DNA from: Chitinophagales bacterium
GTDB taxonomy: Bacteria > Bacteroidota > Bacteroidia > Chitinophagales > UBA8649
Length of the DNA: 64,000 nucleotides
Assembly: GCA_020635975.1 (NCBI GenBank)
Contig: JACJYT010000007.1
Coordinates: 1 to 64,000, forward strand
Direction of reading: 5' to 3'
Made by a program: the position numbers and the translations under genes. This document shows, piece by piece, positions 33,901-43,691 of the stretch. The number at the start of each line of letters is the position of its first letter. The stretch's first letter is position 1. Under the pieces are notes generated by a model. The model had not been told where the DNA came from, did not search any database, and was given only the letters and a program-made list of their open reading frames with translations.

Positions 33901-36900
33901 ATAAATTACTAGCTACCGTATTTCCGGCAACTGCTCCATTCGGACCCACCCAAGAATAAGTATAAGGAGCTACACCTCCAGAAATAGAATCCACTTGCGC
34001 TAGACCGGTGTTTTGTCCACCGCATAGAGCGCTATCTGCACTAATACTTAAAAACAAAGGTACAGGTTGCGAAATAGTAACCGTATCATTTGCAGTGCAG
34101 GCATTATCATCAGTAACTGCTACCCAATAAGTACCAAAGCTGATGCTAGTAATGGTTGGTATAGTTTCCGTTGTACTCCATAGGTAAGCATAAGGGTTCG
34201 TACCTCCATTAACAGAAGCGCTTAAGCTATCTATGGTTCCCCCAGAGCAAAGTACGTTTCCTGGACTAACAATTTGCACTTCCAATAAAGCAGGTTCGTT
34301 AATGGTGAAGCTTGCAGAATCTAAACAACCATTGGCGTCCATTATATAAGCCATATAGTTGCTAGGTGCTAAGCTTAAGAAGGAATTGGAAGCTTGAAAA
34401 CTAGAACTGTCAATAGCATAAGAAAAAGGTGCTTGTCCGCCATTAGAGCTAAAACTAACCGCACCATCGTTGAAGCCAAAACAAGTAACATCATCAACAT
34501 TATTGAAGCTAACGCCAAGAGCAGTAGTTTCTGTGATGGTAATACTAGAATCAAGTTGGCATCCAAAATTATCTTCTACCAAAATGGTATAAGTTCCTCC
34601 GTTTAAGTTGGGATAGAAAGTTTGCGTACTAGGAGTTCCTCCGTTGAAACTATAGCTAATAGGAGCGGATCCTCCAGAAACATACACATCGATAGAACCA
34701 AGTACTCCGCAAATAGAATTAGTGCTTACTATAGAATCGAAACTCATAAGCGCTGCTCCACCCACTAAACTAACGGTATAGGTCGTATCACAGCCTGATC
34801 CTCCAGAAACTAAAATAGTGTAAGTGCCACCAGTTAAACCTGTGAAAGTGTTTGAACTTTGAGCCGTACCACCATCCAGAGAATAAGATAAACCACTATT
34901 TTGTCCAGAAGTGAATATGGTGATAGAACCAGAATTAGGTATGCAAATTTCGTCGACTAAAGCAGTTGAATCCACATCAAAATCACTTACCGAAACGGTT
35001 ATAGAATCTTCGCCTACGCAAGTAGATAAAGAAGCGGTTACGTAGTAAGTAGTAGTGGTGGTAGGACTAGCAACTGGGTTAGCAATAGTAGTACTGCTTA
35101 AGCTGCCGTTGCTTGGTGTCCAAGAAAATACATTACCTGCTGTAGAAACGCCTAGGCTAATAGAATCACCTAAGCAAATAGAAACATCCGGACCTGCATC
35201 TACCGATAGTTCATTGGCAATAGAAATTTGAACGGTATCGTAATAGGTACAGTTGTTTGAATTAGTAATTCCTACGATATAGTCTTGAGGACTAGTTGGA
35301 TTCACTAAAGGAGCTTGAGTACTAGCACCGGTTATAGCCACATTAGGTGTCCAGTTAATGGTATAAGCCGTGTTCAAGGTACTCTGAGGATAAAATCTAT
35401 AGGCATCTTGCACTGCAGTCCATGCCGTATTGTTTCTTCCAGGAGATGCAATACCCGCATTTCCAGCTGGATTTTCTATACCTTGAGTAGCCGTGGGATC
35501 ATCGGCATCTTGTACGCAGTTTTCACAAATGATATCAATAACATTGGTGCTTTCATGCAAAATAATTTGTCCAATAACAGGCTCACTTGCTTGTGTTCCA
35601 CCTTTGTGAAGTAAGTTAACATTAATTACAAATTTTCTGTTGGGCGCCGTTCCAACGGTGAAATAACTAGAAAGACTTGAAGAGTCTACTAAATCATCCC
35701 ACATAAAAGCAACGATACTTTGTGGTAGTCCAGTATTAGGAATGCTTGTGTTAGCCGAAATGGAAATTCCAGTATTGATGAAAGATAAATAACCATTAGC
35801 CGATAATCTAACTTGCGTTTGAGCTTGGCAATAGAATTGGAAAGGGAAGGGAAGAGGAATCGATTGACTAATACCATTATCGTAGTTGGTGAAAATTATC
35901 GGGGTTGGGTTACCAAATTCTTTGTAATAAGGAATTTGATAACTGAAATAATCGGGAGCACAACTAACAGAACCACCTTGAACTTCAGCGTTTAATTGTA
36001 AACTTTCTCCTGGACAAATCGTGTCGGCTGGAGGAGTAGCAACTACATCGTAAATATCTATAATAACTTCTCTTTGAGCCGAAGACTCGCAGCTAGAAGC
36101 ATAGCCAGTAACCTCGTAAGTAAAGTCTTGTGTAGGGTAAACCGTCGTAGTATCGCCAATTAAGTTGGTAATATTGTAATTCGGCGACCACTCGTAAGTG
36201 ATATTCGTTGGAGCCGTGTAAGGAATGAATTGATAAGAGGCATTACTTTCTGAAAAGCCTTGATTATTGTGTCCAGGAATTGCTAAACCTAAGCTACCAT
36301 TGTTGTTCTCAATACCTTGCGTCATGGTACTGTTGCTTAGGTTATTGATGTCGATATTGTTAATCTGAATAATTCCGGTGGCTTCAAACAAAACTAATTG
36401 AACGGTAACTGTTCCTGTGTTTGCAGTATTAAACGGAACTCCTGTAAACTCTAAAACAAAAACACGATTTGGTGCAGTTCCTAAAGTGTAATATTGCGCT
36501 GAACCGCCATTGGCTATATTTAAATTGTCCCAAGCAAAGGCAATCAAATTATTCGGTGCTCCAGTTGCTGGAATGGTAGCATTGGCAGCATAAGTAGTTG
36601 TGGTAGAAGTAAAAGTTAAAAAGCCATTACTTCCAACAGTAGCCACACTATAAGGCAGGCCGAAGAAATCAAAGTTAAAACCTAGGTTTAGTCCGATATT
36701 GTTATTGCCCGAACTAAAGGCTAAATTGTTCGTTGCACCAGTTGGACTATAAGTTTGAAAAGGCACTTGAGCAACAATATAAGGGAAGCTCGGTGGCACA
36801 ATTTCCATATAAAGATCCACACTATCGCCAAGGCAAATGAGCGGATTAGTAGGTAGTATGTTTAAATCGAGGGTGTAAATATCTACGTAAGCAGTAACCG

Positions 36901-38191
36901 TGTCTCTTCTAACGCAACCATCTACCGAAGTAGCAGTAACATAAATATCGCTAGTGGTTGCAGGTGTAGCAATAACCGTTTGTTGGTTGCTATTATTCAA
37001 CATAAAAGAAGGACCCCATTCGTAAGTAGCAATGCCAACAGGAGGAGAGGCCGTAGCGGTAAGCTGAATATCTCCACCGATACAAATCGTATCCGGCTGA
37101 TTGATATTGATATCAAAACTATCTACTAAGAAGACCGTTACATCATCACTTCCACAGTTGGAAGTAACGGTGTAAGTCCAACTTTGAGGTGGCGCACTTG
37201 GATTGGCATAAGGATCAGGAATGTTAGGATTATTAAGACCTGTTGCCGGACTCCAGCTTACTATAGACCAAGGCGAAAGACCGGTAGTGTTTAATTGATG
37301 ACCCACACCTTCACAAGCGTATAAATCTGGACCAGCATCTGTAGGATTTACTAAAATTTCGATATCTGCTGTACAAGTATCATCCACACCATTGGTATAC
37401 AGAATCACTACGGTAGAGTCGGTAGTTGGATACACTACGGTATAGTTCGTGTCAATTTGAGAGCCTGTGTTTCCGTTGTAAAAAGTATAACTAGGGTCAG
37501 CTACTTGAATTTGAATATTATCTAAGCCCCAGTGATCGAAAGGAGCTGTTGAACTAAAGATTTGTGACCATTGGATTTGGGTGCCACTAGTTTGAGCACC
37601 AGCAGGAATTGGAAAGCAATAGGTAGCCCATTGCGTAAATCCTGTTTGTCCGCTTGCGCCTGCAATACCACTTCCTGTACCTGGATTGGAAACTAAGATC
37701 CCGTCGTTATTAGGACCAACCGTGGTATTAGGACAAAAATAAGCGATATCTACCCAAGTGGTTCCCCCATCTGTAGAGTATTGCAGAGAAACTCCTTCTT
37801 CTGCTAAATCGGGACCTTCAATTGGCGAACCCTGTCCTTGTACGGCATATACTAAATCGAAGCAAATTTGTCCACCGTAAGTTAAATCTAGAGGAAGGGA
37901 AGTAAGCTCTCTAGGTACATCGGCATTTGGACCCATCCATAAGTAGGTATCGTTGGTTAAACTTGGAATGTAGGGGTTGTTGAACTGGGCTGAACTTGTA
38001 GCTGTCCAATCTGTACCTGGCACCCCAGAATTAAAATCGTTATTCAATGCAAAATCTGCAAAACCACTTAAGGTTATAATAACAGAGTCATCACAATTTA
38101 TCACATTAGCACTTACTTGAGGCGTAACAACACATTGAGAAAAGGCATGGTTAATTAGCAAGAAGCTAAGAAAAACTAGTATTTTTTTCAT
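30941..38191 (-). CDS. Giant SprB-repeat adhesin secreted by the type IX system
   Basis: 2416 residues from the ATG at 38191 (signal peptide MKKILVFLSFLLINHAFS). The N-terminal half has carbohydrate-binding/laminin-like modules (a 150-residue block ending near residue 240, then repeated 150-residue modules each starting QxPFxxYSPTG-like). Residues about 1050-2230 are some 15 SprB repeats of about 75 residues (pattern ISCxGxxDGxxxVxVSGGTxPYxYxW, AGTYxxxVTDANxC). The last 90 residues, beginning LFIPNAFTPDG and containing IYNRWGEKIF and WDGYYKG, are a CHU_C sorting domain. SprB in Flavobacterium is a gliding adhesin on the cell surface. An ATG 9 codons upstream (38218) is less likely. Confidence 0.9.
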   Translation of the reverse strand: MKKILVFLSFLLINHAFSQCVVTPQVSANVINCDDSVIITLSGFADFALNNDFNSGVPGTDWTATSSAQFNNPYIPSLTNDTYLWMGPNADVPRELTSLPLDLTYGGQICFDLVYAVQGQGSPIEGPDLAEEGVSLQYSTDGGTTWVDIAYFCPNTTVGPNNDGILVSNPGTGSGIAGASGQTGFTQWATYCFPIPAGAQTSGTQIQWSQIFSSTAPFDHWGLDNIQIQVADPSYTFYNGNTGSQIDTNYTVVYPTTDSTVVILYTNGVDDTCTADIEILVNPTDAGPDLYACEGVGHQLNTTGLSPWSIVSWSPATGLNNPNIPDPYANPSAPPQSWTYTVTSNCGSDDVTVFLVDSFDININQPDTICIGGDIQLTATASPPVGIATYEWGPSFMLNNSNQQTVIATPATTSDIYVTATSVDGCVRRDTVTAYVDIYTLDLNILPTNPLICLGDSVDLYMEIVPPSFPYIVAQVPFQTYSPTGATNNLAFSSGNNNIGLNLGFNFDFFGLPYSVATVGSNGFLTFTSTTTTYAANATIPATGAPNNLIAFAWDNLNIANGGSAQYYTLGTAPNRVFVLEFTGVPFNTANTGTVTVQLVLFEATGIIQINNIDINNLSNSTMTQGIENNNGSLGLAIPGHNNQGFSESNASYQFIPYTAPTNITYEWSPNYNITNLIGDTTTVYPTQDFTYEVTGYASSCESSAQREVIIDIYDVVATPPADTICPGESLQLNAEVQGGSVSCAPDYFSYQIPYYKEFGNPTPIIFTNYDNGISQSIPLPFPFQFYCQAQTQVRLSANGYLSFINTGISISANTSIPNTGLPQSIVAFMWDDLVDSSSLSSYFTVGTAPNRKFVINVNLLHKGGTQASEPVIGQIILHESTNVIDIICENCVQDADDPTATQGIENPAGNAGIASPGRNNTAWTAVQDAYRFYPQSTLNTAYTINWTPNVAITGASTQAPLVNPTSPQDYIVGITNSNNCTYYDTVQISIANELSVDAGPDVSICLGDSISLGVSTAGNVFSWTPSNGSLSSTTIANPVASPTTTTTYYVTASLSTCVGEDSITVSVSDFDVDSTALVDEICIPNSGSITIFTSGQNSGLSYSLDGGTAQSSNTFTGLTGGTYTILVSGGSGCDTTYTVSLVGGAALMSFDSIVSTNSICGVLGSIDVYVSGGSAPISYSFNGGTPSTQTFYPNLNGGTYTILVEDNFGCQLDSSITITETTALGVSFNNVDDVTCFGFNDGAVSFSSNGGQAPFSYAIDSSSFQASNSFLSLAPSNYMAYIMDANGCLDSASFTINEPALLEVQIVSPGNVLCSGGTIDSLSASVNGGTNPYAYLWSTTETIPTITSISFGTYWVAVTDDNACTANDTVTISQPVPLFLSISADSALCGGQNTGLAQVDSISGGVAPYTYSWVGPNGAVAGNTVASNLFAGIYTLTVTDANGCDISATTEVYEPSPVLISFVIDALACFGDTTACINTTVSGGVAPYAFSWSNGAITPNLCGLGAGSFILSTTDASGCTRIDTAVVVSPPALSLNIDSVNVSCKGLNNGSATVTVSGGTSPYFYAWDDANNQNTPTASNLIAGTYQVIITDNNACTDTISTMVNEPSDSLLLDLNSLSNALCFGQNGTIDVTTTGGTPPYIFEWLDASNTVVGNAEDLNIGAGTYTLTVTDANTCTYSLSESISEPAALVLTLNANNISCNAANDGTLAATIIGGTAPYTHSWSNGAITDSIFTLSAGTYCDTLVDANGCQIVSCATIIEPAAISLQIDSTDISCKDLNDGTAIVTASGGTPGFTYSWSHSATETGAAVGMLSPGTYQVVVTDASSCQDSISTSVSEPDSLLLSIDNVVDVLCNGNSTGAISISTTGGTPAYAYTWTNGAGSNEDASNLAAGNYSLTVSDANNCSYTVTQTISEPSALAINLVGSNISCFGASTGSIDATVSGGVLPYTYSWSNTANTEDIANLAAGSYALTVTDANNCSLTESITLTQPALVAIAFSMDAVNCFGGSDGSLTASVSVGGTAPFSYQWDANASNQAGATASNLSAGTYSVEVSDANGCSYTDSASVTQPNAPLSVQMDSTDITCAGYDNGIASVQVSGGTPGYTYLWNDAQAQTTPSASNLAPGLYSVLVTDANNCTITDNIIVVEPDSISVVALADSANCWGDATGSISIVASGGTTIGYLYSIDGGESFQSDSSFFNLDAGLYNEIIVQDVGSPDECFSQPIAALVEQPAYFALSIMPADTTLQLEESVDLSLLFAAPYDSSDVESVSWYPFNGLDCSDCLNPTVLTYENYTEYTATVYYLGDDNELCNQVSSTVIIVENNLELFIPNAFTPDGSSNMNDKFEIYGEGIEFSLMQIYNRWGEKIFESQQQNVSWDGYYKGVLQNPGVYTYYVEVQYLDGKQVERKGSVTLLR

Positions 38192-38302
38192 TCTGAATCT
38201 TTTAATAATATATAGCATTGTCTTGTCTAAAAGAGCTTAAAGACAAAACAAGACTTAAAGGTAACGAATTATAGGCTAAAATAGTTGACTTTAAGGCCCA
38301 AT

Positions 38303-38725
38303 TTAGATTAAATCTATTCTAGTTTGGTGTCGACCGCCCTCAAAGCTGGCATCCAAGTAGGCAGATACTATGGTTTTCGCTTTTATTTTGGAGATATAAC
38401 GTGCAGGAAGACAAAGGATATTGGCATTGTTATGTTGTTTTGCTAGAGCTGCAATTTCTGGTTGCCAAGCTATTGCAGCACGTATCCCTTTGTGTTTGTT
38501 TGCTGTCATACAAACGCCATTTGCGCTTCCACAAATTAAAATACCAAGACTTGTTGGATTAGTACTTACTTCCTTTGCAACGGCATGAGCATAATCTGGG
38601 TAGTTTACAGATTCAGGACCGTAGGTTCCCTCGTCAACCACTTCATATTCTAAATTTTGCAAATAGTTTACAATTACTTCTTTAAGTTCGTAACCTGCGT
38701 GGTCACAGCCAATATATATTTTCAT
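38303..38725 (-). CDS. rpiB: Ribose-5-phosphate isomerase B
   Basis: Interconverts ribulose-5-phosphate and ribose-5-phosphate. It has the N-terminal MKIYIGCDHAGYELK motif and the catalytic Cys segment ILICGSANGVCMTANKHKGIRAA. The 140-residue form from the ATG at 38725 is preferred, being the normal length; the longer frame to 38752 would overlap tatC by 23 bp. Third gene of an OmpA-tatC-rpiB minus-strand run. Confidence 0.95.
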   Translation of the reverse strand: MKIYIGCDHAGYELKEVIVNYLQNLEYEVVDEGTYGPESVNYPDYAHAVAKEVSTNPTSLGILICGSANGVCMTANKHKGIRAAIAWQPEIAALAKQHNNANILCLPARYISKIKAKTIVSAYLDASFEGGRHQTRIDLI

Positions 38726-38729
38726 TATA

Positions 38730-39521
38730 TTAAGGATTAATTCGTTTTGCAATTAAAATACTAAGTAAGTATAGGCCAAATAAAGGAACGCCAACCATAA
38801 CCATAGAGGCTACATCTGGAGGGGTGATTACAGCGGCAAGTACCATGCATATTAGCAAGGCATAGCGCCAATATTCTTGCATCATTCTAGCACTAACTAT
38901 TCCTAATTTCGCAAGAAAAAACACTGCCATTGGTAGTTGAAACATGATGCCACTGGCAAGAACTAAGGTGCTAACAAAATCGATGTAATTCGTTAGGGTG
39001 AAGGTGTTAGCCACTAAACTACTTACATTGTATTTGGATAAGAAATCCAAAGAAAACGGCGTTAAGATGTAGTAACCAAATAGCACTCCCAAGAAAAATA
39101 ACAAGGAACTAGCTAAGATAGCCGAGCGAGATGCTTTCACTTCTTTTTCATGTAGTCCAGGACTTACAAATCGCCAAATCTCCCATACTAAATATGGAAA
39201 GGCAACAATCAATCCAACAGCCATTGCAATTTTGATATGCACCATAAACTGCCCAGCCATCTCCGTATTGATAATAACAAAATCAAAATTACCCAAGCAT
39301 AAATCTTCTCCTAGTCCGAGTTGCATTACCAGTTTACACCAGTATTTGTAGGATGCAAAATCGGCTTGGGTTGGAGCAAAAATTATTTCATCAAAAACAA
39401 AGTCCTTGAAGATAAAGGCCATCAAGGAAACCAATAAAACCACTATTGCAGAACGCAAAATTCTCCATCTCAACTCTTCAAGATGGTCGAAAAATGACAT
39501 TTCCTTAGTGTTTCCCGACAT
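38730..39521 (-). CDS. tatC: Sec-independent protein translocase TatC
   Basis: Core receptor of the twin-arginine translocase, a six-helix membrane protein. The N-terminal MSFFDHLEELRWRILRSA is the family signature, and the conserved PYLVWEIWRFVSPGLHEKE and AVITPPDV stretches are present. Its periplasmic first loop is extended (CKLVMQLGLGEDLCLGNF), as in Bacteroidota. An ATG seven codons in (MSFFDHLEEL) is an alternative start. No tatA is next to it. 263 residues. Confidence 0.94.
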   Translation of the reverse strand: MSGNTKEMSFFDHLEELRWRILRSAIVVLLVSLMAFIFKDFVFDEIIFAPTQADFASYKYWCKLVMQLGLGEDLCLGNFDFVIINTEMAGQFMVHIKIAMAVGLIVAFPYLVWEIWRFVSPGLHEKEVKASRSAILASSLLFFLGVLFGYYILTPFSLDFLSKYNVSSLVANTFTLTNYIDFVSTLVLASGIMFQLPMAVFFLAKLGIVSARMMQEYWRYALLICMVLAAVITPPDVASMVMVGVPLFGLYLLSILIAKRINP

Positions 39522-39522
39522 A

Positions 39523-40521
39523 TTACTCTTTGTTAAGCAAATTTAAGATTTTATCTAATTTCGGACTTAGAACGATTTCTGTTCTTCTGTTCTTCGCTTT
39601 TCCTTCTTTGGTCTCATTTTCACTTACAGGAACGAATTCACCACGTCCGCTTGCGGCAATTTTTTCTTGACTAAGTCCACCTTGTATAGTTAAAATTCGC
39701 ACTACCGAAGTAGCTCTCTTCACACTTAAATCCCAATTATCTAGTAATTGTCCTGTTCCAGAATAAGGCACATTATCTGTGTGACCTTCTACTAAAATGT
39801 CGAAATCTTCTTGTGTTTGCAATACTTTACCCAGACTAATTAAAGCCTCTTTACCTTTTTCGTCTACGGTAAAACTTCCAGATTTAAACAACAATTTCTC
39901 AGAAAGCGATACATAGAGCTTTCCATCTTTTTCTTGAACCTGAATTTCATCTGAGCTAAAGCCAGAAAGCGCGGCTTTAATCGTTTCTTTCAATTTACTT
40001 AAAGCCTCATCTTTTGCTGCTAATCTTGCTTCTAGTTCAGCAATTTTCTTAGATTTTTCTTCAAGATCCGCTTGTAGTAAATCCATTTCTGCTTGTCGAG
40101 CTTTAAGCAGAGCATCCATTTCTTTTTGTTCAGCAGAAATTTTATCTAAGGCTTTTTCCTTATCCTTTAATTCTTGCATGAGTTTGTTTTGGTTGTTACT
40201 TGCCTCGTTAAGCAAAGCCGATTTTGCTTCGTTAAGCGCTTGGTTCATCTCTTTATACTTTTCAAGCTCGCTCTTTAGTTGTTTGCCACTTAACTCTAAT
40301 TCACTTACTTTTTGCTCTAAATTGGCCTTATCTTTTTCTAAGGCAGTTTTAGATTTCAAGCAATCTTCTAGTTTGCCGTTACAATCTTCCAAGTCGTCTT
40401 CACAACGTCTTTTTTCACTTAAGTATTTATCGCTTAAAGCATCTAATTCATTATACTTTTTCGAAGTCACGCAGGATGCTAGGGACATGCTAGCAAAACT
40501 TAATAAAATCCATTTTCTCAT
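39523..40521 (-). CDS. OmpA/MotB-family lipoprotein with coiled coil
   Basis: 332-residue outer-membrane lipoprotein (signal SFASMSLASC, Cys about 16). A long coiled coil (about residues 30-185) is followed by a peptidoglycan-binding OmpA C-terminal domain (about 200-325) with LLFKSGSFTVDEKG, LVEGHTDNVPYSGTG, NWDLSVKRATSVVRIL and NRRTEIVLSPK. The full D/R peptidoglycan-contact residues are present. It links the outer membrane to the cell wall. Its stop is 2 bp before the tatC start, so the two are co-transcribed. Confidence 0.92.
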   Translation of the reverse strand: MRKWILLSFASMSLASCVTSKKYNELDALSDKYLSEKRRCEDDLEDCNGKLEDCLKSKTALEKDKANLEQKVSELELSGKQLKSELEKYKEMNQALNEAKSALLNEASNNQNKLMQELKDKEKALDKISAEQKEMDALLKARQAEMDLLQADLEEKSKKIAELEARLAAKDEALSKLKETIKAALSGFSSDEIQVQEKDGKLYVSLSEKLLFKSGSFTVDEKGKEALISLGKVLQTQEDFDILVEGHTDNVPYSGTGQLLDNWDLSVKRATSVVRILTIQGGLSQEKIAASGRGEFVPVSENETKEGKAKNRRTEIVLSPKLDKILNLLNKE

Positions 40522-40659
40522 CTTCTTTAATTTTATGCAAAGCTAAGCTAGATTTTTGCATTTTACTAATAGGTTGTTCACTTGTATTCGTTGATAACCC
40601 TCGTATACAAAACTAAAATTGTTAAATTTCCATAAAGAAGTATAACTTTACGCCCCTCA

Positions 40660-42753
40660 ATGAAAATTAGATCTATGAACACTAAAATTTACGGCTTATC
40701 TATCCTTCTTTTTGCTTTAAGTTTAACTTCAGTTAAAGCTCAAAACGAAGGCAATACTACCGAAATAAGCACTAGCAATGTACAAAGTGAAACACAAAGC
40801 GAATTGGATACCGAAAGCTCGGCGATTCAAGAAACTGGACTGAAAGCAGGTAAGCTTAAAAAGCTAGGAGATGGCTATTTTACGGAAGGGAATTATCATG
40901 AGGCAATTAATAGTTATCAAAAGGCTATTCAAGCTACAAGCAAGAAAAAGTTGTTGGCATATTTGAATAATCAATGTGGCGAAGCATCCTTTGCCTTAAG
41001 AGATTATTCTAGTGCTAAAGCTTATTATTTACAAACTGTAGAAAAGGATAACAAAAACAAAAAATTTCCAAAGGCGGTATATAAACTAGGAGATAGTTAT
41101 AAGCATCTTGCTGAGTATGATGAGGCGAAAGAAAATTTTCAAAAGTTTATTAGTCTAGCAGAAAAAAACAAAAAAGTGGCTGATTTAAAATCTAGGGCTA
41201 GATTAGAAGAAAAAGGTTGTGATTTTGCTTTAGAATTAGTTGTGGATACGCCCTTGTTTAAAATTTATGAATTAGGGGAAACGATTAACGGCCCCTATTC
41301 AGATGCTGGACCTGAAATTCGACAAAATTCTTTAGTTTTCTCTAAAATTAACTCTTCAGAAACTAAGGCAGATCATAGCGATTTCTATTCTAAATTATAT
41401 AGTGCAGATAAAACTAAGGACAGTTATGCTTATGCTCAAAAATTTGCAACGAATTTAGAAATGGAGAATAGTTACATAGGTAATCCAAGTTTTAGCAAAG
41501 ATGGACAAAGCATGTATTTTAGTGTTTGTTCTTGGCTTAATGCCGAAACTACGAACTGTGCTATTTATTCTAGCTCACTTCAAAATGGAATCTGGACAGA
41601 GGCAAGAAAACTAGATAATAATATTAATGAAGAGGGGAGTTCTAGTTCTTATCCGCAAATAGTGGTAGATGAGAATGGCAAGGAGCTCCTTTATTTTAGT
41701 GCAGAAAGAGCTAGAGGAAGAGGGGCTAAAGATATCTGGGTTGCCGAAAAATTGGAAGATGGTAGTTTTGCGAAAGCTAAAAATTTGGGCTATCCAATTA
41801 ACACCAAATATGATGAAGTTTCTCCATTTTACCACAGTCAAAGTCGCACCTTATATTACAGCACCAATGGCGAAATTAGCCTAGGTGGATTGGACGTGTA
41901 CAAGGCAGTGAAAGTGGATGAAGAGGAATGGTCGGAACCAGTAAACATGGAAACTCCGGTTAATTCTAGCTTGGATGATTATGATTTTGTGCTAGATTCA
42001 AGGGGAGATTATGGTTATTTAGTTTCTAATAGAGAAGGTACTATAAGTCAAACTTCTTCTACCTGCTGCGATGATATTTTTGAAGTAAGAAGTACAAGTA
42101 TCAGCTTATTCTTATCTAGTTTAGTTTATGAGGAAACTGGCGAAGGAAGAACGCTCGCTTCTAAAGCCACTCTCGAATTGGAAAATTTGCAAAATGGCGA
42201 AAAACTAAACTGGGAATTTACTGGTGTTAAAAAAATAGTTCCTCTAGAAATGGAAAGCAAGTATGTGCTTAAAGCTAGTCATGAGAATTTTGAAGCATTG
42301 AGTCTAGAATTCAATACCTTAAATTTAAATAGTTCTGACACCTTAAATTATGATCTATTCTTAAATGATAAGAAATCTATGGATCAAAAGATTATTGGTA
42401 CAGTTTATTATGAATATAATAGTTCTAATTTAACCCAATCTGCTCCAGAAGTTCTGCTTGAAGTGCTTAATTTTTTGAAAGCAAATGAAAATTACCATGT
42501 AGAGGTTATTGCCCATACGGATGATAAAGGAACCGAAGACTATAACATGCAGCTGAGCAAATTTAGATCGAAAGCGGCGGCGAAGTACTTAATTTCGGAG
42601 GGAATTGCGGAAACTCGAATTAAAAATTTGTGGTTTGGCGAAACACAACCTATTGCGCCAAATACCAACGAAGATGGTAGCGATAACATAGAAGGACGAG
42701 CTCTAAACCGAAGAACGGAGTTTAAGTTATTAGAGATAACTAAGGAAGATTAA
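40660..42753 (+). CDS. TPR - PD40 propeller - OmpA outer-membrane protein (PorE-like)
   Basis: The 697-residue protein has a Sec signal peptide, TPR repeats (about 45-195), a PD40/WD40-like propeller (about 200-470), a carboxypeptidase-regulatory-like domain (about 490-570) and a C-terminal OmpA domain with VIAHTDDKGTEDYNMQLSK and LNRRTEFKL. This domain order is that of PorE-type proteins that anchor the type IX secretion apparatus to peptidoglycan, fitting the T9SS cargo in this window. Paralogues of this architecture are numerous in Bacteroidota, so PorE itself is not proven. An internal ATG at 40675 may be the real start. Confidence 0.85.
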   Translation: MKIRSMNTKIYGLSILLFALSLTSVKAQNEGNTTEISTSNVQSETQSELDTESSAIQETGLKAGKLKKLGDGYFTEGNYHEAINSYQKAIQATSKKKLLAYLNNQCGEASFALRDYSSAKAYYLQTVEKDNKNKKFPKAVYKLGDSYKHLAEYDEAKENFQKFISLAEKNKKVADLKSRARLEEKGCDFALELVVDTPLFKIYELGETINGPYSDAGPEIRQNSLVFSKINSSETKADHSDFYSKLYSADKTKDSYAYAQKFATNLEMENSYIGNPSFSKDGQSMYFSVCSWLNAETTNCAIYSSSLQNGIWTEARKLDNNINEEGSSSSYPQIVVDENGKELLYFSAERARGRGAKDIWVAEKLEDGSFAKAKNLGYPINTKYDEVSPFYHSQSRTLYYSTNGEISLGGLDVYKAVKVDEEEWSEPVNMETPVNSSLDDYDFVLDSRGDYGYLVSNREGTISQTSSTCCDDIFEVRSTSISLFLSSLVYEETGEGRTLASKATLELENLQNGEKLNWEFTGVKKIVPLEMESKYVLKASHENFEALSLEFNTLNLNSSDTLNYDLFLNDKKSMDQKIIGTVYYEYNSSNLTQSAPEVLLEVLNFLKANENYHVEVIAHTDDKGTEDYNMQLSKFRSKAAAKYLISEGIAETRIKNLWFGETQPIAPNTNEDGSDNIEGRALNRRTEFKLLEITKED

Positions 42754-42936
42754 AAACAATCTATTGGTTGTTAATTACTGGAATATTAGTAATGATGATA
42801 AACACAATCTTATAATAGGAAATGTTGTAGCTAAGTGAAAGTTTTTTAATATTTTGGAATATTTTATTTGTTTAATTAAAATCATGTGTATAGATTTATA
42901 TATGTTTTTTAATAGTAATTAATAAAATATGAAAGT

Positions 42937-43602
42937 ATGACTGCACTTAGATTTAGACTAGACCACATTAAATGTATTGAAGAAACAAATGAAGTCGGTT
43001 CAGATGAGCCTGTTGTCCTTGTTTTTATTGGGTCCAAATTTATTTTTGGAAACAAAAGATTTCAAGGATCAAAAGTTGTAAGGTATGGACCTTTCAATAA
43101 CACAGATAAAGGAGAAAGGAAACCTGCGCAAAGTATTCCTAGATTAGAACCATTTTTTGACACTTCTAGTTTTGCAGTTGATCCTTCTTTTACTTTGGAG
43201 AAGGACTTTAAGTATTTTCTTTATGATTTTTTTATCATCGTTGCGCTCATCGAACACGACGCCTCATCACTTAATGCTATCACCACTGAAGTACGTAATT
43301 CCTTAGGTAAAATATATGCCGAAAGGACTACTGATGGACAAGATATAGATACAGGGGGCTTGATTGAAGAATTAAGAAGTGAAATGTCGAGGGCTATCAA
43401 AAGAAAGACTAACAATTTTTGGGTTAATGATGATGAGATAATAAATATAAAACATGCTTCTTTAGATTTTAAAACAGGAATAGATGTCATTTCAGAAGCG
43501 ATTCAAGGCCGACCTCAAATAATTAGTTTTACAGGTCCGAGTGTCTTTCGTGGAGATGGAGGGAAATATGAAGTTCATTTGTCCCTGATAAAAGAGGATT
43601 AG
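42937..43602 (+). CDS. Orphan protein of unknown function
   Basis: 221-residue soluble protein with alternating charged and beta segments (MTALRFRLDHIKCIEETNEVGSDEP...). A C-terminal FTGPSVFRGDGGKYEVHLSL looks like two strands. It is not recognised. It stands alone, with a very AT-rich 183-bp upstream region, between an OmpA-type gene and uvrB on the other strand. This suggests a horizontally acquired single gene, possibly with its own promoter. Confidence 0.65.
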   Translation: MTALRFRLDHIKCIEETNEVGSDEPVVLVFIGSKFIFGNKRFQGSKVVRYGPFNNTDKGERKPAQSIPRLEPFFDTSSFAVDPSFTLEKDFKYFLYDFFIIVALIEHDASSLNAITTEVRNSLGKIYAERTTDGQDIDTGGLIEELRSEMSRAIKRKTNNFWVNDDEIINIKHASLDFKTGIDVISEAIQGRPQIISFTGPSVFRGDGGKYEVHLSLIKED

Positions 43603-43691
43603 TAAAAAACTATCCGAAAATTTATTTTAATTATTCAAGTTGTGAAGCAATTAATCTAAAAGGAAAAGAATTCTTGCCTCTTGAGCTGAAA

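Noticed and set aside
31600..34700. Regularly spaced similar units that could suggest a CRISPR array
   Set aside because: The spacing is about 220-240 bp and the units are translated SprB repeats (IxCxGxxxGxxxVxVSGGTxPYxY) in one open frame. No short identical repeats with unique spacers are seen anywhere.
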